Source: Dillenia suffruticosa
Taxonomy: Eukaryota; Streptophyta; Magnoliopsida; Dilleniales; Dilleniaceae
Length of the DNA: 64,000 bases
Reading direction: 5' to 3'
Assembly (NCBI GenBank): GCA_033439265.1
Contig: JAVTVX010000035.1
Coordinates: forward strand, 20,982,001-21,046,000
Notes under the pieces: generated by a model
Seen by the model: the letters and a program-made list of their open reading frames with translations, nothing else
Told to the model about the DNA's origin: nothing
Database searches by the model: none
Shown here: piece after piece, positions 40,965 to 54,746 of the stretch
Layout of the letters: every line of letters starts with the position of its first letter
Position numbering within the stretch: the first letter of the stretch is position 1
Made by a program: the position numbers and the translations under genes

Positions 40965-43900
40965 AGAGCACCAAGGACGTGCACCCAAACAACCTAAGAA
41001 CCAATAAGGAAAATGATGTACAAGTTTGAAGACATAATTGAAATGATAGATTACCAAATTACAGAGACCAGAACTTACGGGATAAAAACAATTAGTTCAG
41101 GGTCACCATCATTACTTTCTAATTTATCCTGCAATATCACACATGGCATAGAATATCGTATAAGATTGTGTCAAGCTCAAAAATATAAAAGTACAGCAAT
41201 TGTCCCAGTTAGTTATAGTCGAACTCTTCTTTTCCTTTCTGTGAATAGACAAAAACTGACAAACTAGTACAATGCAGCTCCATCGATTGTGATTCTTATG
41301 GTTAACATTCATTGGACATAGAAAATTGGAAGCTAACCCGTAATTTATATTGATTAAACGGACATGTAAGTTCAGGAAAAAATAATAATAATAATAATAT
41401 TCATTGCATAGTACTTAACAAAAGAATGAACAGGAGTCTTCATAGAAACCACTCAATTCATGTGACTTGCAAAGGAAGAAAATGAGGACAGGAAAACATG
41501 GAAACTTTCTTGTTGTAATTTTAAAACTAAGTAAAACATTCAAAGACAGCGAGCTTGTATACCTCTGAAGTACTCAGGCGTTGCTCCCAAGCTTTGAAAA
41601 CTGACTTTACACTCCCAGTAACAGCTTCATTCAATGCTGATACCTTCAAAGAGACATATAGGGAAAAGCATGTATAGTTTCCTCCAAAATTAACTCTTAA
41701 TTTAAAACAAAGTTTATTGAGCAGCATTCAGCATTTGTTCATATATGCATTGCAATGACCTGCTAACCTTGCACCAAAGACGTGCCATTTAAAAGGAGAT
41801 TCCAAAACAGTACAAAAAATGAAAACCCCCAGCTTAAGCACACGACGTGACACAATTTGGGTAGACACGTCACATTGACGTATGTTCAGACACAAAATGA
41901 TAACAGATATGCATGCATAACTTCACCTGAAAACACCACCATCTCTATAGGGAAAGGAAAAATAAACAAACAAGCAAACAAAAAAAGCATTGTTTCTCTG
42001 TTCACCGATCTTTCACTCCATCCAAGCCCCATATTCAGCAACTCTTTACATTCCCTTTCATCAGAATTATTTCTTCTTTCTCCTTTTTAAGCACTTCTAC
42101 TGCCTTATGGAAACTGAACAATTATGGCCTTGACCAATGAGTCAATAATCAACGTATACCCAAAATAGGAGAACAACGAAGGATAGTTCGAGAAGAAATA
42201 AGAGGCTGGGGTAATCTACAGATAAATCAGGTACAACTTTGGATAGAATGAGCATCTTCTGTAGATTCAAACAATTGAGTGATTTGAAAGTTCAGAATTG
42301 TGGGTGGTTTTTTTAAGCAACAGATGTAAGATTTGACACTAATTGATTTTTGTAGAGAGTAATATATTGGAAAGGACCAACCTCTTTGTTTATTATTTTG
42401 TTCACAGAAAATCAAATTTGATTTGATTTGATTGAGTTTTTGTTTCTGTTTGTTGTCATAAAGCTTCAGAGACAGAAGGGGTAATATATTGGAAAGTAGC
42501 TGACTTCTTTATTTATTTATTATTTGTTTCAAAGAAAATCAATTTTGATTAGTTTTTGATTCTTGACAAGAACCATTTGTGTTGACACTTGAAATTTATA
42601 CTTGATATCTCTCTTGAGTGTGCACTATTTGTATTTGTACTTCAATGCTGAACAGTATTCATATCATTCATGTTATAAAATTGTTATTCGTGCCACTTTT
42701 GAATTTTTTATGTTGTTATCTTCATTTTCTTATTACATGTAAAAATCTTACATTTCCAATCTGATTTCTGGAACATTCTGAACTACTTGAAGTAAGAATC
42801 CCCATTTTAACAACCTTGATGAGAATCCTTGAACATTTGGACAAGCTAATCGAGTTATTTCTCCCTTGAGAAGTTATATAATGAGCCCCTTGTTAGAGAG
42901 TCAGGATTGATAAGATGGAGTCCAAAGTATTAGGAAGGATCTAGCAAGTTGGGGGAATCCTTCCTAGTTTCCAAAGACTTGAGTGATTGTAAGCGAGATG
43001 AAGCCCCAGGCATAGCTATCCACAGCTTTCCTCCACAGAAACTGGGAGGCACTTAAACAAATATTTGTAAAAGAATGGTTATCCTTTACAACATCCCGAT
43101 GAGCACTTCTTTTTTCCCCCATTCTTTCATGTGATTCAGAAGGGTCAAGTTAGATAAACTTCGGTGGCCTGTTCAATTATCAGTTTTGGAAGATAAAAAA
43201 TGGGCAGTCTTCTAATCAAGTTGACTCCCATTTCTAGCCTTTTATTCCTACTAACGATGGCGGCAGTTTAAGTACTCCAGAAAGCACCTTAACTAGGTTG
43301 TATTTTTAGGCTTAACCTAACTCAACAGAACTTGTTCTTTGAGGCTAGTTCTTCATTGAGGCCAACTCTTTACTCTGAATTTAAGAGCCTTGACAGAACA
43401 ACAAACGACTCAACTGCATTGCAAGCATCCTCCATGTCATAAATTCCATTACATTATTCCCTCTAACTAGACCATGCCTAATGTTTTCATTTACAATTTA
43501 ACATATAAATCTTCCTTTTCTTTATTCCTCAAGAAACTCATCTGCTAAAGGGCCTGTTCAAGTCTACAAACACTGCTAAAAAACCCACTAGAAATGTTTT
43601 CGTCTCTTGTAACAAATGCATTCTTTGAAACTTTCCTACAATTCATAACTCCCTGAACAGAAAACATGATGATATCTGCTTCATACTCTTGTGCCCCATC
43701 AATAATCCTCACTAATAAGGATTTACAACATTATTTAGTAAACAACAGGCTAGTTTTAAGCACAGATGTCAAACTCTAACTTCACGAATTTCACACTAAA
43801 CGAGAGTACATTACGGGAAATTCGAAAACCCTAATTCAACACAAAAGTCGAAGATAAATAAATTGCAGAATAGCGGAAACAGAGAACTGGCATCAAACTC

Positions 43901-44224
43901 CCACTAAGCGAATTTTGCAGGGCACGAAAAGAGCTTAGTGAAATTCCATGCCCGAATTCAAAAGAAGAGATAAATATCATTCAACAAAAATAGCGAAGCA
44001 GATTGCAAAATAGTGAATGAATACAGAGACAACACCAATTAAAAATTCGAAACCCTAGCTCGAACAATCGACGGAAATATTTTCATATAAAATCAACAAA
44101 TACATAAGAGAGTGAGGGAGGGAGGGAGGGAGGGAGAGACCTTAGGCATGTCAATATGTTTGTAGAGAGACCAATCGGAGGAGCAATCGTGATCTTCGCA
44201 GTTGTGATCGTGCGTACACGCCAT
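37434..44224 (-). CDS. PITH domain-containing protein (TXNL1 C-terminal-like)
   Basis: Nine exons on the minus strand (44224-44141, 41643-41563, 41128-41079, 39916-39839, 39277-39220, 39142-39093, 38491-38383, 38300-38239, 37476-37434) give 204 residues. The start MACTHDHNCEDHDCSSDWS, a His/Cys-rich leader, is typical of plant PITH proteins. SVKSVFKAWEQRLSTSE, SNDGDPELIVFIPF, SDVKIKSISIVGGADGTSP, FINREGIDFSDAQNMQPVQ and DTTQIYYIGLKGEATQLKR follow, covering the whole PITH fold. In animals this fold is the proteasome-interacting tail of thioredoxin-like 1; here there is no thioredoxin domain, as in other stand-alone plant and fungal PITH proteins. Intron 1 is about 2.5 kb. All phases agree and no defects were seen. 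A CT run precedes the ATG. Confidence 0.95.
38756..38806. repeat. 25-base tandem duplication in PITH intron 7
   Basis: The word gggaaccatgatttcacata and the next five bases occur twice head to tail, about 320 bases upstream of the exon 6 side. Confidence 0.8.
40928..40963. repeat. (GT)n microsatellite
   Basis: A GT run of about 36 bases in PITH intron 3. Confidence 0.95.
41644..44140 (-). other. PITH intron 1 (long intron, no gene inside)
   Basis: About 2.5 kb without a recognisable coding segment. It contains an imperfect tandem duplication: the segment starting gtaatatattggaaag occurs at about 42360 and again at about 42481, each followed by a similar T-rich and gaaaatcaa-containing stretch of about 70 bases. 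Confidence 0.6.
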
Positions 44225-44226
44225 TT

Positions 44227-44274
<48 letters not shown>

Positions 44275-47200
44275 GAGAACTGTTAAGGGGTGAAAGAAGG
44301 AAGTTGATGGTTCTTGATCGCTATTTGGCTTACGCTCAGGTACAAGGATATGAAATGCCTCCGTCCTCCGTTCAAGGGCGCGTTGGTCATTAGCGCCGGT
44401 GCCCACCTCCTAGGGTTAGGGTATGCGATTTTCTCTTTTTTATTTTTTATTCGGTCGTTAATTAAAATTTGGGAAAAGTACAGTTACTAACAGTGATTTA
44501 ACGTTTTGTAACCAACCCCTCGAGTTTTTGAAATGACCACTGTCCTCCCTCATGGTTGCAATTTTTACAACTTTGCCTCCTCCGTTTCCATTTTGATCCC
44601 AATGATTTGATCCATTAGGGTTTTAAATTTTGCCACATGCAAATCATTTAGGCTTCTCTCTCTGTTTCTTATTCTTCTTACTTGAAAATCTTTTAACAGA
44701 ATCCAAAAAAAATAAGAGTTAGAACAAATCTGAATGCAAAGATGACAATTCAAATGAATTAGAGCTCTCCAAATAGAAGTAGGAAGCGGTGAAAATCAGG
44801 GATTCAATTAGAGTTTTTCATCTATGCTTCTAATCCCAAGTCTCATCATTGGAGTTTGAGAAATTGTGATCATCAGACTATTTTCTTCAGACAAAGATAT
44901 GCAATTTAAAATTTAAAAAGGAAGGGACGAAGATGTTTATAATACTAAAGAAAGAGTTCGATTATCCTTCTTGTACAACCTCAACGTCCAATTCTAAAAT
45001 TTTGACATTTTTTATAGGCTTTTGAATTTCATTCTCATAATTGTTGCTTCTCCGGTTTATCTACATTTGTTTAACTTTATCAATATATTTTTGGATATAT
45101 TTTGAAAAATATAAATAAAAGTTGCATTTATTCGACCGAATGAAATTGATGATTATAAATAGTTTGATACCCAAAAATAGAATTCCTTTAATCAATTGCA
45201 GAATTTTAATTCCCTTGGCTTTTCTTATTACCTCTTCCTCTATATGGCATTTTCAAATTTATGTTTTCTGTTGCTTCTTCTTCTTCTCCTGCTATTAATA
45301 TCCTTTATGACAATATCAATCACCATTAAGCCATTAATTAATATACCAATCATATTAAGCAAACAATTATATAAATAGAGGTTGATGAGTAATAGTTCAA
45401 TCGGTACCATCATTGCTCTATCTTATAAAAGTCTCAAATTCAAAACTTTCGAGTTTAGAAAATTACAAATAAAACAAGCATTTTTCTTATGAAAAAAATT
45501 TAGCATCAACTCATAAATGAATATAAAGAATTTGAATTCTCATATTCCACGGATCCCAAAGTTAGTAAAAGATATCAATTCAAAGTAGGATTGGTAAATA
45601 GTTCTGGTCTTTCTATTTTACAATCCAATAAGAAAGCATCTTTCTGCTAATGTTTTTCCCATAATTTACTTATAATTTTAGTTGTCTGCTTCGTTCAATA
45701 CCAAAGGCCTTTTCTAAGTCTCCACTAAGTTAACTCTAAGGCTATCCAAAAAGTGATAATCCTTCTCTATATGGCCAGCAATAGGATCCAGATCAAATAG
45801 TCAAGGATTCATAATGGATTAGATTGACCATGAAGTTCTTCTTCTTTTACCATTTAAAAGTAGGATCATCAAAGTTATCAACATCCTGGCAATGGTTGAG
45901 AAGATTTTGGGATTTTGTGCAGACCCAAGACAAAAGAGGTTGGAATTGCACAAAGAGATGTTGTAGGGGTCCAGAAGAAACAAACCTCAATCTCAGAATT
46001 AACACTTGGAGATGAGAAGAAAAGGAGAGAGAGACGATGGATTTTTAGAGAGAGCACCCTAATAAAGCCAAGTATCTGAGGACAAAGTAATAATTAAAAG
46101 GGCAAAGTGACAGAAGCAGCAAGGAACGTTGGATTAGTATGCCAAGAGGGAGATTTTGATAATTTAGGAATAATAGGTAACTCCCATTATCCTATTACCA
46201 TCCCATTAACCACTCATCAAATGATAACTCCCGAATTAACCCAAAAAGATTATGCCAATTAATCCAAAAAGATTATGCCTACGTGAGTGACCTTCCTGAT
46301 CCAGGGAGATTGAGAGGCTAGGCTATGGTTTTGCACAAATCTCTTGAGAGAGAGAGAAGATAATTTGAGGGCCGGGAAAAATTCTACGTAGAGAATTTTT
46401 CACGTCTTCTTTCTCATCGGGCTTGAAACTTGAGATTTGAGACGTCATAGTATTGTAGTGGTGGTTTGAAAATGTGATCATCATCCCGATCATGTGATCC
46501 GTTTGAGAGATATCGCGACACAGTTGATTTTTGGAGACCGCCCTATCGAATTATTTATCCTAAAAATTTTTAAATTTATTTATTTATATTTCTGCATATA
46601 CGATTAAATTCAACTAGACAGAGGAGGAAAGCGACAATTTTGAAGCACAAGGGGTGTCAAATTGTTAAATCACATGTGTTTAAAGTTTACTTTTGCTGTC
46701 TCCTTGCAAAAACATTAGAGCGGTAAAAAAAAGTTTACCCAATTGTCTTTCTCAAACCTTTATAAAAATATATGTTTCTATGATTTTTGCAAGTAACAAA
46801 AAAATATATATACTTTTTATTTAAAATTTAATAATCCCTCAATTAATATTTTTTGAAAATTTATTTCATAAGGGCCTAACAAGGGAAAAACAATTTTTTT
46901 TTTTTTTTTTTTTTAAGAATAAGACTTTGTATGTCTAAAATGCATATAATCTATAAGGGTAAATATTATTTATCATCCACGAACATTATCTGTATAAATA
47001 GACTATTCTATTTTAGTCATCGCGATTATAACATATTTACGAAACCTCTCTTAGAGAAAAGTAAAAAACCTAATCCTTAATAATAAGTCAAGGGTCTATC
47101 AACAGATTTGGTAATAAAACTCTTTTGAAGTATTATCAAAACTCCATGTACTATCAAACGGTAATATCTCAATTTTATTTTAAAACATAAAAACTTATAA

Positions 47201-48396
47201 ATTTTTAATTGTCTTTAAATTATTTCCTAACAAAAAGATTTAATCAATTATTTCTATGGCCATCAACACCGTATTAGCCCTACACCAACCCCACTTCCAA
47301 TTATTTGTGATAACCTAAGAAATTTTTTTTAGGTATAATTACAAACTGAATCTTAATATTAAATTTTTTAGTCGATCAGAAATTTTTTTTTTTGATAAAT
47401 GGTGAAATTTAAGTATCCGAAATATTGAAATAATTTCTTTGCAAATAAATATCTTAGAGAATTTTAGTATAAATTAATAAATATATATAAAAACTTTAAT
47501 CAGGTAAATCGAATTGAAACAATAGGAACACCCTATCTTGGTATAGGTGATACATGTACGTGCAAATAGACTTTGTCCAAAATAAATATTTTAATTATGA
47601 TCCAAATTTTGGAAATGCTTTTAATAAGCCGAGTAAATGTTTTTTACAAGCGAATAAAAAGAGTTAAATAAATAAAATATATTAAAATTAAAAGTAAAAC
47701 TATTTATTATTTTAAATAATTATAAAAAAGTAGAATTTTATTAATCTCAACAATCTTGATAATTAACTAATTTTATATGAGTATTAAGCATTAAGCAAAC
47801 AGTCTCTTGTTGGACAAAATTAGGTTTGCACCGACGGATGATTGGTTTAGTAAGTAAGGATATCAAATTTTTAATCAAGTTCTAGATTTAAAATTTAAAA
47901 ATTGAAATAATTATATTAAAAAAACTCTTCCTAAATTAGATCCAACAACGCTAATCGAATTAATCGATTTTTAAAACCATATTTTGATTAATCCAAATGT
48001 AAATTAATCGAATTAATCGAATTAATCAAAATTGGTTTCATATATCAATTACTCTGGCACAAAAAAAAAAGGAAAAAGAAAAAAGAAAAAAAAAAAAAAG
48101 AAGCAAAAAGGTTCGCTGGATCTAAGTTCAGGTCGAGTTTAAACCAGTGCTGCGGAATGCCTAGACTATTCTAGGCCCGCCGGGCCTGATACCTTTGGGT
48201 TGCTAAAAGGACAGAACGGGTATTTTTGGTTGGAACAAGGGCAGGCGAGGAAATTCATAAGAGACGGCGGTTCAAGGAGGGGATGCAAAACTAGGGTTTT
48301 CTTTATCTTTCATTCACTTCGCTCCCCCATTTTAAGTTGCAAGCCTTCCTTGCGAGCCTCCCCATTTGCGTCCCCCTCTCTGCACAAGCCCTTGAT

Positions 48397-48400
<4 letters not shown>
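44225..48400. other. Intergenic between the PITH gene and RPL31 (divergent promoters)
   Basis: The left edge carries the (CT)n run at 44231-44273, seven bases from the PITH start. The interior is strongly AT-rich. A SINE-like piece (taatagttcaatcggtacc, about 45390-45480) and a small inverted repeat (aaaaccatattttgattaat at about 47971 against attaatcaaaattggttt at about 48023) are visible. A CG-containing segment at about 46060-46560 looks repeat-derived but was not classified. No gene was recognised. Confidence 0.5.
44231..44273 (-). repeat. (CT)n run at the PITH gene start
   Basis: A 43-base TC run ending seven bases upstream of the PITH ATG (as GA on the coding strand), so it lies in the 5' UTR. 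Confidence 0.95.

Positions 48401-48454
<54 letters not shown>
48401..48454 (+). repeat. (CT)n run in the RPL31 promoter or 5' UTR
   Basis: A CT run of about 54 bases located about 110 bases upstream of the RPL31 start codon. Pyrimidine-rich leaders are common in ribosomal protein genes. Confidence 0.95.
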
Positions 48455-48457
<3 letters not shown>

Positions 48458-48560
48458 CTTCAAATCCGATTCACTTGTATTGATTTTTATTCTTGAAATT
48501 TTAGCTGAATGGTTGTGTGAACGCTTGCAGGTAAGGTAGTGGGAAAGCAAGAAGGAGAAA

Positions 48561-49769
48561 ATGGTTGAAAAGACTAAGGGAAGGAAAGAGGAGGTGGTTA
48601 CCAGGGAGTACACCATCAATCTACACAAGCGCTTGCATGGCTGGTCAGTTTTTCAATCTTTCTACCATCTTTTGTTTTGTGTTTTATTTCGATCTCTGGG
48701 TTCTTATTTATTTGTTTAGGTGTCTATTATTTTCTTCGTTAGATTCCAGTAACTGATCTTGTTTGAGTTTTAAATGCTATTTTGGCTTCTGGGTCAGTCT
48801 GTTTTATTGTTTTGATGGTAATTCTAGGGTTTTAGAAAGAGAATCTTTGGGATTTGGTGTTTGGCACTGTAAATGTTTGATGATATATTCTGTTGGATGT
48901 CAAATCTAAAAAACAAAAGATATATTCTGTAGAATGTGATGGTCTTATTGTAGATGTTGAACAATGCATAAAGGGTCTTGTATAAAATTCCTGTGAAATT
49001 GTGTGGGCTCCTTGTTTGCTGTATCTATGTTTTTCTTGAAGTTCTATGTAGCAAGCTGACGTATATGCACTTAGAAAGACTTTTAAGATGGTTGTTGAAC
49101 TCCTCGGTATCATTAGCTCGGTTCTCTTGGTATTACTGGTGATGGGGCATTTTTACTGATGGTTTACACGTTTTTGTACTACTATTTTTAAAACTGTTAA
49201 CAACACCCATCTAGGTTTTCTCTAGCTACGTTTTGATTCGATACTTATCTGAAATTCCCATATGGTTGTACCAATGCTCCCTTTATTCTGTTTGATTAAT
49301 ACTTTGGTACCATGTTGAAATTCTAGTGGCATCTTGGTGTTTTTTTTTTTTTGAGCTTTAGAATAACTAATGTTACTGACTTTTGTTAATAAGGAATCAA
49401 ATATTGATACTTCTGTGTTTGTCTAATGTACTCAAATTCTGGTTTGCGAAAATGCCCTGTAACTAACTGGTTTGGAGTTTTGAAAACAGTACCTTCAAGA
49501 AGAAGGCTCCAAAGGCCATCAAGGAGATCAGGAAGTTTGCTCAGAAGGCTATGGGAACTAAGGATGTTCGTGTTGATGTGAAGCTGAATAAGCAAATCTG
49601 GAGCAGGGGTATCCGAAGTGTCCCAAGGAGGGTTAGGGTTCGTGTTGCTCGCAAGAGAAATGAGGATGAAGACGCAAAGGAAGAGCTATACTGCTTGGTT
49701 ACTGTTGCAGAAATCCCACCAGAAGGACTGAAGGGTTTGGGCACCAAGGTTATTGAAGAGGATGATTGA
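48561..49769 (+). CDS. RPL31: 60S ribosomal protein L31 (eL31)
   Basis: Two exons (48561-48643 and 49490-49769) encode 120 residues, the standard length. The first exon reads [20 protein letters not shown], then LHKRLHG; the split codon restores Cys and the second exon begins [20 protein letters not shown], followed by [19 protein letters not shown], the conserved eL31 core. The protein sits near the polypeptide exit tunnel of the large ribosomal subunit. The C terminus is acidic (VIEEDD), as usual. The ATG is preceded by gaaggagaaa, and the upstream sequence shows a likely 5' UTR with an acceptor-like gcttgcag at about 48530, so an extra leader intron is possible. No defects were seen. Confidence 0.97.
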
Positions 49770-51595
49770 GTGTCATTTTAGTTTGTTGAACACTGCTCGA
49801 GTGGAATGAGACGAAAATATTGTTCATTTTGTTCCCCTTAAGTTTTGGAGTTTTATGACTTATAATTTCAAATGTTTCGGCCATTTTAGTTCAGTGGATT
49901 TCTACGATTTCTTTTCTGTAGTAGTGACTACAATTCTAGTGTTATCAATTTCATGGAATATGTCTTATGTCTGAATGGGCTTTGCATGGGTTCTTAGTGT
50001 TAAGAGCAGTGTGGTGAAGGCTTGCCCAATTGACTTGGGGTCCCAAAATGAACCTATGGATGGTCTTTTGAATTAAACTAGATGCTGTGTTGTATAAAGT
50101 GGCATTGATGCAACAATGGAGAATGATGGTCGGTTTGTGTACCTTAAGGACTGGACTCTGATCGTTGAGATTTTTCAATTGTTGTGGCTTTGCAAAGCTC
50201 TTTATTTCCTGCCATGCTGTAGGCACATTGCGGAATATAGCGGTTATATTTGTTACAAGACCAGAAAGGTTTCATATGGGAATTATATCAATTTGTACGC
50301 TTAGTTTAAGAAATTTCCTTTTTCAATTTTCGAAAGTTCTTTAAAAATGGGTTCAAAAAAGGAAGGCCTTTCTCGGGATGAGCCTAAGGGCAGTTCTGCT
50401 TCCATTCCCCAAACCGTTAGAAAACAAAATTTGATATTTTCTTTTTTTATTTTTTTTTTGGCACATATTGAGAGTCGAATCCAAACCTAATACTGAGAGT
50501 CGAATCCGAGCCTAATACATGAAAGAGGAGGAAGATATCACTTTAGCCGAAGCTCTTTGGCTTGTCTTTTAGTTTTTATTGTCTCTTTGTGAGGGGTTGG
50601 TGCCTTAGATTTGTGCCAAGGTTTCAAGCGGAAAGGAAATATGATGGAGGTTCTGCCTGTGGTTTAAAGCACAGTGGTATAGAATGATTTTGCATTGGGA
50701 CTCCAACTAAAGATGGTAATTAGATCATATTTTTTGCTTCGAAGATAATTGAGCTATACGGTAGGTGTCTCGCCTTGGCTATAACCCCCCCCCTCTCTCA
50801 ACGTCAATGCATTGTGAAATTTGATTTTAAGATTTTTTTTTTTCCAACTTAGGATTATTTATCAGCCAAGTTACCCGCACTTTTTCGATACAAATGAAAT
50901 TGTGATGGAATCTCTGAGATCAGCCATAATCTTGTGCTATTCGCCCTGCACTCGTTTCATGTTTTTCTCAACTGCGGTTGCAAAAGTTCAGACCATGCGT
51001 TCACCCCTAACACCAACCCATGCAGCAAAATAAGATAAAAAGGGGCCCCTCAAACCACCAAACAGTGGATTTTTGTTTAAACTTATATGTGGCAAAGGAA
51101 ACAAAATGACATCCAAAAGAGAGGAAAAAAAAAAGAAAATCTGCAGCATATTAGAGACACCTAATGATTGGGATTTAGTAGCCAGAGCATTTTTCCAAGC
51201 AAATCACTGGCTTACTGAAGTAGAGAGAATGCTTCTACAGATCCAATTACTTGAGCAAAATCAGCAATCTCACAAAGGGGGCAAGAAAGAAGTGGAGATT
51301 TTAAAGATAGTCACTCCAAACCAGGTCAAACGGTGCCAAATTGGGCACAGTCAGAGCACTTGGGGAAAGCATAGATTTGTAACTTCAAGTGTGAAACTCA
51401 AGAGGGGCATACAAAAGATAATAAGTGATCCTCTAATGACAATTGAATCAAAATTCAGGTGCAACATTTCTAATGGCCTGTCAAATGTATCAACAAAGCA
51501 TTTGAATTTACAAGACCCACCTAGTTCACCCAGTGTGCTATGAAGCTTAGAATATCCACTTGTAACAGTACAACTCGGACAGAGATTAGAGAGGA
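49770..51595. other. Spacer between RPL31 and the membrane protein gene
   Basis: Holds the 3' UTR of RPL31 and, at the right end, the 3' UTR of the converging membrane protein gene. A 25-base unit, tgagagtcgaatccaaacct and five bases more, is tandemly duplicated at about 50468-50518. A 156-codon plus-strand open frame at 51073-51543 has no recognised domain and is treated as doubtful. Confidence 0.55.
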
Positions 51596-54500
51596 CTACC
51601 TGGCCTTATATGCATACATATAGCCTCTAAGTTTTCGTACTTCTTCAGAGGACTCAGCAAGTAGATGCTCCACGTACAAGGATAGTCCCGCTCCGCTGCA
51701 ATTAAAAACATGATCATGAGTTTTTACATGATGAAACAAAGAGTAGTCAGATCAGCACTAACATATAATCAAAACATAGCAGTACAGTACCTCAGAGGTC
51801 CAAATGGAAGCCAAATTACATCCCACCGGAACTTTGGCAATCTGCAGTAAAAATAAATCAAATCGCTACGATGGGAAAAAGTCTAGGCCCCAATCTGTAG
51901 ATGCATGTAACGTTAATAAGGCTTCAACATTGCACATACTAAAAGACAATATAGTTTCCCTTGAAAATAGGAACTTTTTATTTGGATGCGCACCAAACAA
52001 CCTGGGGGTAGGCCAATCCCCTGAAAGGACATCGCACCTGGGGCACCAGCACATATGCTCAACACCATTTGGAACCAACCATTGGGCACAACACGCAATT
52101 AACCAAGAGTAAAGGAAAAAAAAGGCCTAATCACTGTGAAATCCACATTGGGGCATAACACTCCTGAGGAATTAAACTCGACTGTCTTAGGGAGATACCA
52201 ACACCTTTAAACCATAGAGTAGGGAAAGGTAGGTGAATAGTGCTCAATTTCGGGTAAGAAATTAGAACACACTCGGGGAAGGAAGAAGTTTCAAGGTAGT
52301 TTAGATGCTCCTTTTTGCATGTTGGAAGCGATGGAAGCAACAAACGTGTAATTTATTTTGGAGATGGAAAGAGACTGTGATCATGAAACTGTTACCTTAG
52401 CATGTAGTTTAACCAGAAGACAGCCAATACTGTCCCAACACCACAAGAGTAACAAATCCATTGCTTGCCATGCTTAAGTAGCCCCATGATTGTCAGTGAA
52501 CATGCTAAAACAGCTATCAGGTCTGTTTAAATGCTTAAATTATTAGCAATACAAATAAAGTAACTCTAAAGAAGCAAATAGCTACATCCAGCAAAGTTCT
52601 GCACCAGCATGGGAAGAAATTAATCATTTGAAATAGGAAAAAGCTGAATAGACCATTCTTTATATATATAGTTTGGCCCTATCAAGTAAAGTCACAAGCC
52701 TAGCTAATTATGTCATAGTGATGCAATTCCAGATCCCAGAAGTTCATCTGAAAGTAAAATCAGTCTTAAAGTTTATAACCTGATATATTGCTTTAGATGG
52801 TAGCTATTTTCATGCCTTTGGAAAAGATGTTGCATAGCTGCTTGTAATCTCATTTCAATATTTACATTTCCCTGTGCCTAGACTTCTACTTAGTTTTCCA
52901 GCCCTGCATTTACTTCTGTGCAAGAAAAAATCCTAATCGTAGAAAGGATACTTCATGCACCTTGTGCAAGTATTATGGCTCATTTTATTCGGGTTTCATT
53001 AATCCTAGTTTAATTTTCAATAGGTGAAACTTGTCATGAAAATTTTAGACACAACATACAAGGAAGCTGTTGTAAGCATTAGCTACTACTTTATTTGTAC
53101 TTCTCTTGTATATCGTAATAACAATTTTCAACTCCAGAACAAGGTGATCTCTCTCTCTCTAAGGCCATTGATAGTAAAATTTAAGTTGATTCTCCTAGGC
53201 TTTTTTCTTTTTGTTTGATCTCCACATCCTAAGTAATGAGAACCACTTGCCAATGTAGAATTAGTATATAAGGCTATTAATTGAATGCTTAGAATGAGGA
53301 CATGAAATGCACAGCAAACAACCAAAAGGACGAACCTGCACATATGATGATCTGAGAATTAATCTCCTCCATGAAGTATGCAAGGTAACGCTGTTCAACA
53401 AAAAGGTATTAGAACTCCTCAACATATATAGGCATCATTATCAGAACAAAGCATCAACATTTCATTTATCATGGCTTCTTCTATATAAGCAATAAGACAA
53501 CACCACTTCATTTAGAGATACCATTCACAGTCAAACATCAAGCATAGCCTTTCAAAAAACAGCTATTTAAGCCATCTTTTTTTTTTTTGAGAAAAGTGTA
53601 AAAATACCTAAAAATACCTCCTGAAAAACCCCAAAACTAAAAAAGAAAGAAGGCCAAAACCTCCCCCTCAACTATGGAAATGTATAAAGTTAACCCTTCC
53701 ATTGAGATCACCTTGGAGAATCATTGTTGACATCAAGTTGATGCAAGAACTAATTTTTTAATGGCAGCAATGGAAAGAAGAAGACGAACAATGACTAGTT
53801 TGGCCATGGGAGCAAAAGTATTGTGATAATGAAACAGACATACCTTCCTGCTTGAGCAGAAATTAATAGACAGATTTTAGGAGCATTTGATTGAGAAAAA
53901 AAATCTTTTAGATCTGTCCAGACTTGTGCAGCAGTTTCAGCATATAAGATACTTGGAGAGATCTGTTTTGATTGGGGTCGAGTATGATATGTGATTACAA
54001 ATTAAATTTAAAAGATGGAATGAGGAAAACATCCCTGACAGTAAGTGATGATGAACAATGAACCGTGACTAAGTGTCATAGGCACATGAGAACTATCAAG
54101 CAATTGAACTGCCAAATGGGCTGATGAAAGAAAAATGAATTGAGAACTAGTTGTATTCATTCACTTCACTTGCCGTACAATATATAGGCAAATTACAAAA
54201 TTCAAATATACATAAAAATAGGAGCAAGCATTTTATTACAGTAACTAAAGTTTAAATATTGGTGAATCTAAAACTGAACAATTAAAAAGCCTAAAAGTAG
54301 GATACTAACAAAACTAACAAACCCAAAAATATTGGACACTTGTGTTGTCATCCATACATATATATATGGCTACGCTAAGCTTCATAATTAATGGGGAAAA
54401 TTGAAATTAGGGATTGAAAAATTACCAGTTCCCAAGGGGAGAAAGTCTGTTGATAAATGGAATAGAGGAGAAATGCAGCAAAGCAAAAGTTAAGGGCAGC

Positions 54501-54712
54501 GAATGCACTCTACGCATAAACAGAAATCAACAAAATGAGATGGAATTAAATTAAACGTTGGAAGTAGGAAAACAAAGCGGAAGAAAAATTGATTTACCCT
54601 CCATACGAAGCTTTGTTGAGCCTGAATTTTCTCGAACGATCTAACAATCTCTTCTTGTTCTGCTCCCAAAAATAAATCACGGATTGAATCATTTCTTTGA
54701 AACCCTAGCTTT

Positions 54713-54746
<34 letters not shown>

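Noticed and set aside
46060-46560. Segment suspected to be part of an LTR-type element
   Set aside because: No paired ends, coding domain or target duplication could be found, so no element is named.
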